A DNA stretch of 5,309 bases, from NCBI GenBank assembly GCA_902462475.1, contig CABQCB010000141.1, forward strand, positions 1-5,309, in the 5' to 3' direction. The position numbers were made by a program, and so were the translations under genes. The stretch comes from an uncultured Oscillibacter sp. GTDB lineage: Bacteria; Bacillota_A; Clostridia; Oscillospirales; Oscillospiraceae. Under the pieces are notes generated by a model. That model did no database searches and was not told where the DNA came from. It saw nothing but the letters and a program-made list of their open reading frames with translations. Shown here in pieces: positions 1 to 5,309 of this stretch. The stretch's first letter is position 1; every line of letters begins with the position of its first letter.

Positions 1-20
1 CCGTGTGCGCGCCCTTTTTT
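1..20 (+). terminator. possible 3' half of a Rho-independent terminator of an upstream gene
   Basis: The window opens with a very GC-rich stretch (CCGTGTGCGCGCCC, 1-14) followed directly by six T residues (15-20). This is what the descending arm and T-run of an intrinsic terminator look like. The ascending arm would lie left of the window, so the hairpin itself cannot be seen. If real, it separates the cluster from an upstream plus-strand gene and makes 21-73 the only promoter-bearing stretch here. Confidence 0.35.
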
Positions 21-43
21 GGATTCCATAGCGGGGAAAGCTG

Positions 44-52
44 TGTTATACT
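44..52 (+). promoter_or_regulatory. candidate extended -10 promoter element
   Basis: TGTTATACT at 44-52 fits an extended -10 (TG-N-TATACT, five of six matches to TATAAT). No good -35 lies at 16-18 bases upstream: the 17-base position gives TTCCAT (24-29), with only the first two T residues matching. A weak -35 would fit a promoter needing an activator such as the AraC-type regulator encoded next. Transcription would start near 58-60, leaving a leader of only about 15 bases that begins at the ribosome binding site. This is a pattern match only; the real start could lie elsewhere. Confidence 0.35.
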
Positions 53-57
53 GCGGG

Positions 58-64
58 AAAGGAA
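58..64 (+). promoter_or_regulatory. ribosome binding site of the response regulator; decides the start codon
   Basis: AAAGGAAG-like sequence (AAAGGAA at 58-64) sits about 10 bases before ATG 74. It directly abuts the in-frame GTG at 65, which is too close for initiation there. This favours ATG 74 over GTG 65. It is weaker than the AAGGAGG sites of the three downstream genes. Confidence 0.55.
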
Positions 65-73
65 GTGAACGGC

Positions 74-1669
74 ATGGAATTGTACCGGGTGCTGCTGGTG
101 GACGACGAGGAGGACATCCGGGTGGGCATCAGCCAGAAAATGGACTGGGCGGGCCTGGGCTTCACCCTGGTGGGCCAGGCGGAAAACGGACGGGACGCCC
201 TGGAGCTGGCGGAGTCCTTGAAGCCGGACGTGGTGCTCACGGATATCAAAATGCCCTTTATGGACGGACTGGAGCTTTGCAGCATCCTGACGGTGCGGCT
301 GCCCGCGTCCAAATTCGTGGTGTTTTCCGGCTTTGACGACTTTGAGTACGCCAAGCAGGCCATTCAGATGAACGTGTCGGAGTATATTTTGAAGCCCATC
401 AACGCCGCGGAGCTGGCGGGCGTGCTGGAAAAGCTCCACGCCCAGCTGGATGCGGAGCGAGCGGAGCGGCGCAACGCCGAACAGCTGCGCCGCCGGTATG
501 AGGAGAGCCTGCCGGTGCTGCGGGGCCTGTTCTTCACCCGTCTGCTGGACGGCCGCATCAACCGGGAGCGGATGGTGGAGCTGGCGGAGCGCTACGACGT
601 GGACCTGGGCGGCGGCGCCTTCGCCGCGGCCATCGTGCATATCGACAGCGCCGGGCCCCAGGGAGAGCTGGTGACCTTATCGGTCCAGCAGCTGTTTGAG
701 GAGAATTTGTCCCTGGAGGGCGGCCGCTTTCAGACGTTTTTGTATAACGACTCCGTGGCGCTGCTGGCGGCCATGGACGCCCGGCGGGATATTTACGCCC
801 TGCTGGACGCGGTGAACCGGGTGTGCGCCCTGTCGGAGAGCTACCTGGGCCGGCGGCTGACGGTGGGCGTGGGCGCGCCTGTGGCGGCGCCGGAGGAGCT
901 GTCCCAGTCCGCGGCCGGTGCCCGCAGCGCCCTGGAGTACCGGGGACTGGTGGGCCGGGGCCGGGCCATCTACATCGGAGACCTGGAGCCGGACGCCAGC
1001 CGCCGTCTGGAGTTTATGGAAAGCGACGAGGAGGCCCTCAGCTCGGCGGTGAAGCTGGGCGGCGAGGAGGAGATCCGGGCCCAGGTGGAGTATCTCACAG
1101 AGCGGGTGCGGGCCTCGGGCCTGGCCATGTCCCAGTGCCAGCTGTTCTTTTTGGAGCTTTTGATGTGCCTGCTGCGTCTGACCCGGGGCGCCGGGCTGGA
1201 GGTGGAGAAGGTGTTCGGCACGGGCTTTACCGGCGCCGTGCAGGCCGCCGATTTCACCGATCCCGAGCAGATGGGCCGCTGGTGCCTGGACCGGTGTTTG
1301 ACGATCCAGACCCTCATCCGCCGCCAGCGGACGGACACTGCCGGGCAGATGGTGGAGCGGGCCCGGGCCTATATCGACGCCCACTACGGCGAAAGCGACC
1401 TTTCCGTGGAGCGGCTTTGCCAGCACCTGCACCTGTCCGCGGCCTACTTCTCCACCCTCTTCAAGCGGGAGGTGGGCATGAGCTTCATCGCCTATTTGAC
1501 GGTGGTGCGCATGGAGGCGGCCAAGCGGGCCCTGCGGGACACGGAGGAGAAGACCTACCTCATCGCCCGCCGCTGCGGGTATGACGACCCCAATTACTTC
1601 AGCTATGTCTTTAAGCGCCACTTCGGCGTCACGCCCACCAAGTACCGCGCCGGGGAAGGCGGGACGTGA
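74..1669 (+). CDS. YesN-like two-component response regulator, AraC-type DNA-binding output
   Basis: Cytoplasmic transcription regulator of 531 residues, expected partner of the kinase encoded next. The receiver domain spans about residues 3-120: acidic pair Asp10/Asp11, phosphoacceptor Asp57 in the motif TDIKMP, Ser85 in FSGFDDF, and Lys107-Pro108. A charged helical linker follows (about 118-145). The middle region (about 150-290) has the VGVGAP...A.SALEYR pattern of the degenerate GGDEF-like domain common in YesN proteins; it lacks a GGDEF catalytic motif, so cyclase activity is not expected. The C-terminal AraC domain (about 426-526) has two helix-turn-helix units, around residues 444-468 and 494-521, ending in the typical YVFKRHFGVTP-KYR signature. 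The length is normal for YesN-type regulators. ATG 74 is chosen because a ribosome binding site sits about 10 bases upstream; in-frame GTG 65 would add three residues. The family usually activates sugar uptake or glycan-use genes. The target here, probably its own operon including the MglB-like gene, is inferred. Confidence 0.93.
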   Translation: MELYRVLLVDDEEDIRVGISQKMDWAGLGFTLVGQAENGRDALELAESLKPDVVLTDIKMPFMDGLELCSILTVRLPASKFVVFSGFDDFEYAKQAIQMNVSEYILKPINAAELAGVLEKLHAQLDAERAERRNAEQLRRRYEESLPVLRGLFFTRLLDGRINRERMVELAERYDVDLGGGAFAAAIVHIDSAGPQGELVTLSVQQLFEENLSLEGGRFQTFLYNDSVALLAAMDARRDIYALLDAVNRVCALSESYLGRRLTVGVGAPVAAPEELSQSAAGARSALEYRGLVGRGRAIYIGDLEPDASRRLEFMESDEEALSSAVKLGGEEEIRAQVEYLTERVRASGLAMSQCQLFFLELLMCLLRLTRGAGLEVEKVFGTGFTGAVQAADFTDPEQMGRWCLDRCLTIQTLIRRQRTDTAGQMVERARAYIDAHYGESDLSVERLCQHLHLSAAYFSTLFKREVGMSFIAYLTVVRMEAAKRALRDTEEKTYLIARRCGYDDPNYFSYVFKRHFGVTPTKYRAGEGGT

Positions 1670-1680
1670 ATCTTTGAGGA

Positions 1681-1692
1681 AAGGGAGGTGAT
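1681..1692 (+). promoter_or_regulatory. strong ribosome binding site of the histidine kinase
   Basis: AAGGGAGGTGAT at 1681-1692 is almost the full complement of the 16S rRNA 3' end and stands 7 bases (from GGAGG) before ATG 1696. It lies in the 26-base gap after the response regulator stop, too short for an evident promoter or terminator. An ATG at 1691 inside the site is out of frame and can be ignored. Confidence 0.8.
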
Positions 1693-1695
1693 GGC

Positions 1696-3513
1696 ATGGG
1701 ACGCGTAAGGGAGGCAGTCCGGAGCCGGTGGCAGGGACTCTACCGCCGCAGCAGCATCCAGATGATCCTGTCGCTGTCTTTCACCGCCGTGGCTGTGGTG
1801 GGCATGGTGTTCATGGGACTGACCTTGTTTTTGCGCTTTTCCTATACCACCAACGCCCAGCAGGCGGAAAACAGCCAGCAGCTCCTCTCCCAGGTGAACT
1901 GGAACCTGGATGCGTACCTCCGGGGCATGATGCGCATTTCGGACACCGCCTACTATAACGTCATCAAGAACATCGACCTGGACGAGGACAGCCTGACCCC
2001 GGCACTGGAGCTGCTCTACGCCAGCAACCGGGACTCCATCGTCTCCGTGGCCGTGTTCTCCGAGGACGGGGAGCTGATCTCCGCCACGCCTCTGCGCACG
2101 CTGAAAAACAGCGTCTCCCCCCAGCGGGAGGACTGGTTTGTCCAGGCCATGGACAAGATCGAAAACCTGCATTTTTCCACGCCCCATGTGCAAAACCTCT
2201 GGGCGGACGTGGACGAGCGCTACCGGTGGGTGGTATCCCTGAGCCGGTACGTGGAGCTCTCCCGGGGCGGCGGCATCGAAGGCGGTGTGCTGCTGCTGGA
2301 CATGAGCTTTGACGGCATCGAGCAGATCTGCAAGGACGTGGAGCTGGACGACGGGGGCTACCTCTATCTCATCGACGACAGCGGCGAGATCATCTACCAC
2401 CCCCGCCAGCAGCTCATCTACGCGGGGCTCCAGCAGGAGAACAACCTGGCCGCCGCCGGCTATACCGACGGCAGCCACGAAGAGCAGTTCCAGGGCCAGA
2501 GCCGGCAGGTGACGGTCAAGACCGTGGGCTACACGGGCTGGAAGCTGGTGGCCGTGGTGCCCCGGGAGAGCCTTTGGAGCAATTACAGCCAGCTGGTGCT
2601 GTTTTTCCTGTTCGTGGTGCTGTTTTCCATCTTCTTGCTGGTGTTCGTGAACCTGCGGCTCTCCGAGTGGATCACGGCGCCGGTGAAGAAGCTGGACCGG
2701 GCGATCAAGGACCTGGAGGCCCGGCGGGACGATGTGGATTTCGACGTGGGCGGCCCCACGGAGGTGGAGCATCTGAGCCACTCCATCCGCTCCATGGTCT
2801 CCACCATGGACCACCTGATGGAGGATATCATCCAGCAGGAGGAGCAAAAGCGCCGCAGTGAGCTGGACGTGCTCCAGGCCCAGATCAACCCCCACTTCCT
2901 CTACAACACGCTGGACAGCGTGGTGTGGATGACGGAAAACGGCCGCACCCAGGAGGCGGTGGTCATGCTCACCTCCCTGGCCCGCTTTTTCCGCATCTCC
3001 CTGAGCCGGGGCAGCAACGTCATTCCCATTGCCGACGAGCTGGAGCACGCCCGGCACTACCTCACCATCCAGAAAATGCGCTATAAGAACAAGTTCAGTG
3101 CCGCCGTCACCGCCGAGGACGGGGTGGAATCCCTCTATACCATCAAGCTCATCGTCCAGCCGGTGCTGGAAAATGCCATCTACCACGGCATGGCCTATGC
3201 CGACGGGGACGGCGAGATCACCGTCCGGGCCTTCCGGGAGGGCGGGGACGTGTGCATCGAGGTGACGGACAACGGCCCCGGCATGCCGGAGGAAGTGGTG
3301 CGCCGGCTGCTGGAGGGCGACGGACCCAATCCCGGCGCCAAGGGCTCGGGCATCGGCTTTCGCAATGTGCACCAGCGGCTGCGCCTGACCTTCGGCGAGC
3401 CCTACGGATTGACGATCTTCAGCGAGCCGGACGACGGCACCACCGTGCGCATCCGCCTGCCTGCCCTGGACGAGGAGGCGGCGCGCCGCTATCGGAAGGA
3501 GGAGAGGCAGTGA
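1696..3513 (+). CDS. YesM-like membrane sensor histidine kinase
   Basis: Integral membrane kinase of 605 residues. A basic cytoplasmic N-terminus (1-20) precedes helix TM1 (about 22-46). The extracellular sensor (about 50-295) looks Cache-like, with a YLYLIDDSGEIIYHP strand pair around 222-236 and the closing GYTGWKLVAVVPRE segment near 278-291. TM2 is about 298-320, followed by HAMP (about 320-375) and a charged coiled coil (about 370-392). The His_kinase segment carries phosphoacceptor His400 in QINPHFLYNTLD. The ATPase domain shows the N box QPVLENAIYHG (Glu492, Asn493), the G1 box TDNGPGM (525-530) and the G2 box GSGIGFRN (550-557), so all catalytic boxes look intact. It should phosphorylate the neighbouring response regulator. 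The sensor may bind a ligand itself, or may contact the anchored binding-protein homologue encoded next, whose gene overlaps this one by 4 bases. The ligand is not readable from the sequence. Confidence 0.94.
   Translation: MGRVREAVRSRWQGLYRRSSIQMILSLSFTAVAVVGMVFMGLTLFLRFSYTTNAQQAENSQQLLSQVNWNLDAYLRGMMRISDTAYYNVIKNIDLDEDSLTPALELLYASNRDSIVSVAVFSEDGELISATPLRTLKNSVSPQREDWFVQAMDKIENLHFSTPHVQNLWADVDERYRWVVSLSRYVELSRGGGIEGGVLLLDMSFDGIEQICKDVELDDGGYLYLIDDSGEIIYHPRQQLIYAGLQQENNLAAAGYTDGSHEEQFQGQSRQVTVKTVGYTGWKLVAVVPRESLWSNYSQLVLFFLFVVLFSIFLLVFVNLRLSEWITAPVKKLDRAIKDLEARRDDVDFDVGGPTEVEHLSHSIRSMVSTMDHLMEDIIQQEEQKRRSELDVLQAQINPHFLYNTLDSVVWMTENGRTQEAVVMLTSLARFFRISLSRGSNVIPIADELEHARHYLTIQKMRYKNKFSAAVTAEDGVESLYTIKLIVQPVLENAIYHGMAYADGDGEITVRAFREGGDVCIEVTDNGPGMPEEVVRRLLEGDGPNPGAKGSGIGFRNVHQRLRLTFGEPYGLTIFSEPDDGTTVRIRLPALDEEAARRYRKEERQ
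3496..3502 (+). promoter_or_regulatory. ribosome binding site fixing the GTG 3510 start
   Basis: A perfect AAGGAGG lies inside the last codons of the kinase gene, 7 bases before GTG 3510. It supports a GTG start overlapping the kinase stop (GTGA, 3510-3513), not an upstream ATG in the same frame such as 3252, which lies deep inside the kinase gene and would add 86 residues unlike any binding protein. Confidence 0.85.
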
Positions 3514-4469
3514 AGCGCAAAGTCATGCTGCAGCTGGTGGTGCCGCTGCTGGGACTGTGCGTGCTGTTTTTGCTGCTGGCCATGGAGCCGGAGCAAAGCC
3601 GCAAGGGCACGGAGCTGGTGGAGGTATCCGTGGTGCTGCGCCAGACGGACACGGCCCTGTGGTCCACGGCCCGGCAGGGCATGGAGCAGGCGGCGGCGGA
3701 TCTGGGCGCTGAGCTGCGCATTTTGACGCCGGAGACCGCCGGCAGCGCCCAGGATCAGGCGGACCTTCTGCAGCGGGAGGTGGACGGCGGCGCCGGCGCG
3801 GTGGTGCTGGTGCCGGCGGATACCGGTGTGCTGGGGGACGTGGTCCGGGATCTGAGCGCCAAGGTGCCGGTGGTGACCATGGAGACGGATATGACGGACT
3901 GGGGCGCCTGCGCCTTTGTGGGCATGGACAATGCCGCCGTAGGCCGCGCCCTGGGCCAGGCGGCCCTCAATGGCGCCGCTGCCGCGGAGACGGTGCTGCT
4001 CATCGATCCCGTGAGCGGGCAAAACGGCGTGGATGTGCGGCTGGAGGCCGCCGCCCGGGAGCTGGAGGCGGCGGGCCGGGTGGTGCGCACCTGCGACGTC
4101 GGGCCGGATGAGAGCCTGGACGAGGTGCTGGCCCAGGCTGTGGAACGGGAGCAGCCGGCGCTGCTGCTGGCCTTTGACGCCGGCACGCTGGAGCAGGCGG
4201 CCGCCGTCATGGAGCGGCTGGCAAAGCCCCCCCTGCTCTACGGCGTGGGAGCCACCAACACCATCGCCTATGCTCTGGAGCAGGGCTGGATCACCGCCAT
4301 CGCCGCCCAGAACGAGTTTGCCGCCGGATACCTGGCGGTGGAGGCCGCCGTGGAGGCGTCCCGCAAGGTGCCCCGGACGGCGGTGGAACCTATGGAGTTT
4401 TCCATCGTCCGCAAGGAGAACATGTACGACCCGGCCAACCAGAAGCTGCTGTTCCCGGTGACCCGGTGA
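3510..4469 (+). CDS. membrane-anchored periplasmic-binding-protein homologue, probable sugar sensor partner of the kinase
   Basis: Protein of 319 residues starting at GTG, translationally coupled to the kinase (GTGA overlap). After a short basic tip comes one hydrophobic helix (about 5-25). It has no acceptable lipobox (the only Cys there, Cys17, follows Leu) and no clear signal-peptidase site, so it probably stays as an N-terminal anchor with the rest outside. Residues about 38-285 follow the LacI/ribose-binding-protein fold (Peripla_BP_4 type): first strand EVSVVLRQTD (38-47), DQADLLQREVDGGAGAVVLVPAD (82-104), VPVVTMETD (119-127), FVGMDNAAVGRALG (136-149), LLIDPVSGQNGVDVR (163-177), and GYLAVEAAVE (273-282). 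Usual sugar contacts in the second lobe differ: the NDxxA site reads FDAGT (222-226), and the GVDxT site reads GVGAT (245-249). Its position between a kinase and a transport binding protein suggests a signalling role, as for XylFII with LytS/YesN. A second transport binding protein is the alternative. Confidence 0.85.
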   Translation: MKRKVMLQLVVPLLGLCVLFLLLAMEPEQSRKGTELVEVSVVLRQTDTALWSTARQGMEQAAADLGAELRILTPETAGSAQDQADLLQREVDGGAGAVVLVPADTGVLGDVVRDLSAKVPVVTMETDMTDWGACAFVGMDNAAVGRALGQAALNGAAAAETVLLIDPVSGQNGVDVRLEAAARELEAAGRVVRTCDVGPDESLDEVLAQAVEREQPALLLAFDAGTLEQAAAVMERLAKPPLLYGVGATNTIAYALEQGWITAIAAQNEFAAGYLAVEAAVEASRKVPRTAVEPMEFSIVRKENMYDPANQKLLFPVTR

Positions 4470-4477
4470 AGGAGGTG
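4469..4477 (+). promoter_or_regulatory. ribosome binding site of the MglB-like gene
   Basis: AAGGAGGTG at 4469-4477 begins on the last base of the preceding stop codon and ends 6 bases before ATG 4484. The 14-base gap between genes holds nothing else, so this gene must be read from an upstream promoter. Confidence 0.8.
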
Positions 4478-4483
4478 TGCCAC

Positions 4484-5309
4484 ATGAAGCGGATGCGATG
4501 CATGACGGCGGCGCTGCTGGCGGCGCTGCTGGTCCTTCTGCCCGGCTGCGGCCATCGGGCGGCCACGCCCACCGTGCGGGTAGGCGTGGCGGTGTATGAC
4601 CAGACGGATACGTTCATCTCCACCATCACCCAGCACTTGGAGCAGCTGTTTCAGGAGCAGGAGCAGCGCCTGGGGGTGAAGATCAATGTGTCGGTGGCGG
4701 ACGGCCGCAGCAGCCAGAGCGTGCAGAACGAGCAGGTGGACCGGTTTTTGGACCTGGGCTGCGACGTGATCTGCGTGAACATCGTGGACCGGACGGCGGC
4801 CGCCGTCATTGTGGACAAGGCCAGGGCAGCGGATGTGCCGGTGATCTTTTTCAACCGCGAGCCGGTGGAGGAGGACCTGCTTCGCTGGGAGGGGGCGTAC
4901 TATGTAGGCTCCCCCGGCGCCGAGGCGGGCCGGCTCCAGGGCATGCTGGTGGTGGACGCCTGGCGCGCGGACTCTGCCGCGCTGGACCGCAGCGGCGACG
5001 GCATCCTGCAATATGTCATGCTGGAGGGGGAGCCGGGCCACCAGGACGCCCTGCTGCGCACGGAATACAGCATCCAGACCCTGGTCACCGGCGGCATCCA
5101 GGTGGAAAAGCTGGAAAGCGCCGCCGCCAACTGGCAGCGCAGCCAGGCGGCCGAGCGGATGCGCCAGTGGCTCCAGACGGTGGAAAAGCCCATTGAGGCG
5201 GTGTTTGCCAACAACGACGACATGGCCCTGGGGGCCATCGACGCATGCCTGGAGGCAGGGCTTTCCACAGAGGAGCTGCCCTTTATCGTGGGGGTGGACG
5301 CCACGCCGC
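4484..5309 (+). CDS. mglB: MglB-like galactose/glucose-binding lipoprotein of an ABC importer (3' end missing)
   Basis: Extracytoplasmic substrate-binding subunit expected to deliver galactose or glucose to an MglA/MglC importer. The first 275 residues are visible; the frame is open at the window edge, with roughly the last 60-90 residues missing compared with E. coli MglB. The signal peptide ends in the lipobox LPGC with Cys22, so the mature protein should be a lipid-anchored lipoprotein, as usual in Gram-positive bacteria. The alignment to E. coli MglB (recalled, mature numbering) is continuous. Sugar contacts are all kept: Asp42 (D14), Phe44 (F16), Asn124 in FFNREP (N91), His186, Asp188 and Arg192 in GEPGHQDALLRT (H152, D154, R158), Trp217 (W183), Asn244 in ANND (N211) and Asp272 in GVDATP (D236). 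The calcium loop is also present: Asp168, Ser170, Asp172, Ile174 (backbone), Gln176, with Glu238 matching E205. The specificity call rests on these residues; close homologues binding other hexoses are possible. Confidence 0.92.
   Translation, partial: MKRMRCMTAALLAALLVLLPGCGHRAATPTVRVGVAVYDQTDTFISTITQHLEQLFQEQEQRLGVKINVSVADGRSSQSVQNEQVDRFLDLGCDVICVNIVDRTAAAVIVDKARAADVPVIFFNREPVEEDLLRWEGAYYVGSPGAEAGRLQGMLVVDAWRADSAALDRSGDGILQYVMLEGEPGHQDALLRTEYSIQTLVTGGIQVEKLESAAANWQRSQAAERMRQWLQTVEKPIEAVFANNDDMALGAIDACLEAGLSTEELPFIVGVDATP

Noticed and set aside
34..48. Possible CcpA catabolite (cre) site around GGGAAAGCTGTGTTA
   Set aside because: It matches the AA-N-C core but misses the outer T/A, the G after C and the distal C of the consensus; too weak to call.
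65..73. GTG 65 as start of the response regulator
   Set aside because: The ribosome binding site would touch the start codon. ATG 74 has better spacing and begins just before the conserved first receiver strand.
677..1621. Minus-strand open frame (314 codons) opposite the response regulator
   Set aside because: Same cause: few stop codons in antisense GC-rich DNA. The translation is Gly/Leu/His/Gln-rich without any family signature.
1603..3372. Long minus-strand open frame (589 codons) opposite the kinase gene
   Set aside because: It is the antisense shadow of a GC-rich gene: His/Gln/Leu/Val-rich low-complexity translation, no recognisable domain, and it covers the well-supported kinase with intact motifs.
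3252..3509. Upstream extension of the anchored binding-protein gene to an ATG at 3252
   Set aside because: The extra residues are the out-of-frame shadow of the kinase ATPase domain (Arg/Gly/Ala/Pro-rich). GTG 3510 has a perfect ribosome binding site and starts directly with a membrane helix.
3556..3560. Possible lipobox cysteine (Cys17) in the anchored binding-protein homologue
   Set aside because: The residue before Cys is Leu and hydrophobic residues continue for several positions after it, so it looks like part of a membrane helix and not a lipoprotein cleavage site.
4268..5041. Minus-strand open frame (257 codons) across the end of the anchored binding protein and the MglB-like gene
   Set aside because: It spans the junction of two convincing plus-strand genes and their ribosome binding site, and its translation is repetitive and featureless.

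Overview
The window is a single plus-strand gene cluster: four consecutive genes packed almost without gaps, the last cut by the right edge. Base composition is strongly GC-rich, with G/C-ending codons throughout. Ribosome binding sites are near-perfect AAGGAGG, and the regulator pair is of the YesN/YesM type. Together these suggest a high-GC Clostridia member, for example a gut Oscillospirales-like bacterium. This assignment is inferred from style only; no taxonomic marker is present.

Layout. Positions 1-73 hold what looks like the 3' arm and T-run of a terminator for an upstream gene, then a candidate extended -10 promoter and a ribosome binding site. Next comes a YesN-like response regulator (74-1669: receiver, degenerate GGDEF-like middle, AraC-type DNA-binding end). 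After 26 bases follows a YesM-like sensor histidine kinase (1696-3513: two membrane helices around an extracellular Cache-like sensor, HAMP, HisKA-like and ATPase domains). Overlapping its stop codon by 4 bases is a small membrane-anchored periplasmic-binding-protein homologue (3510-4469). After 14 bases comes an MglB-like galactose/glucose-binding lipoprotein (4484 to beyond 5309), whose visible sugar- and calcium-binding residues match E. coli MglB.

How the genes may work together. The most economical reading is a sugar-responsive three-component sensor attached to the transport operon it controls. The anchored binding-protein homologue would sense a sugar outside the membrane and pass the signal to the kinase sensor domain. 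The kinase would phosphorylate Asp57 of the response regulator, whose AraC-type domain would activate transcription. The MglB-like lipoprotein would be the cargo-binding subunit of an ABC importer whose ATPase and permease genes (mglA, mglC) should lie just to the right. A comparable arrangement is known from the XylFII-LytS-YesN xylose sensor of Clostridium beijerinckii. The link here rests on gene order and domain content, not on direct evidence. Apart from the first 73 bases there is no intergenic stretch longer than 26 bases, and no RNA gene, mobile element, repeat array or CRISPR was seen.
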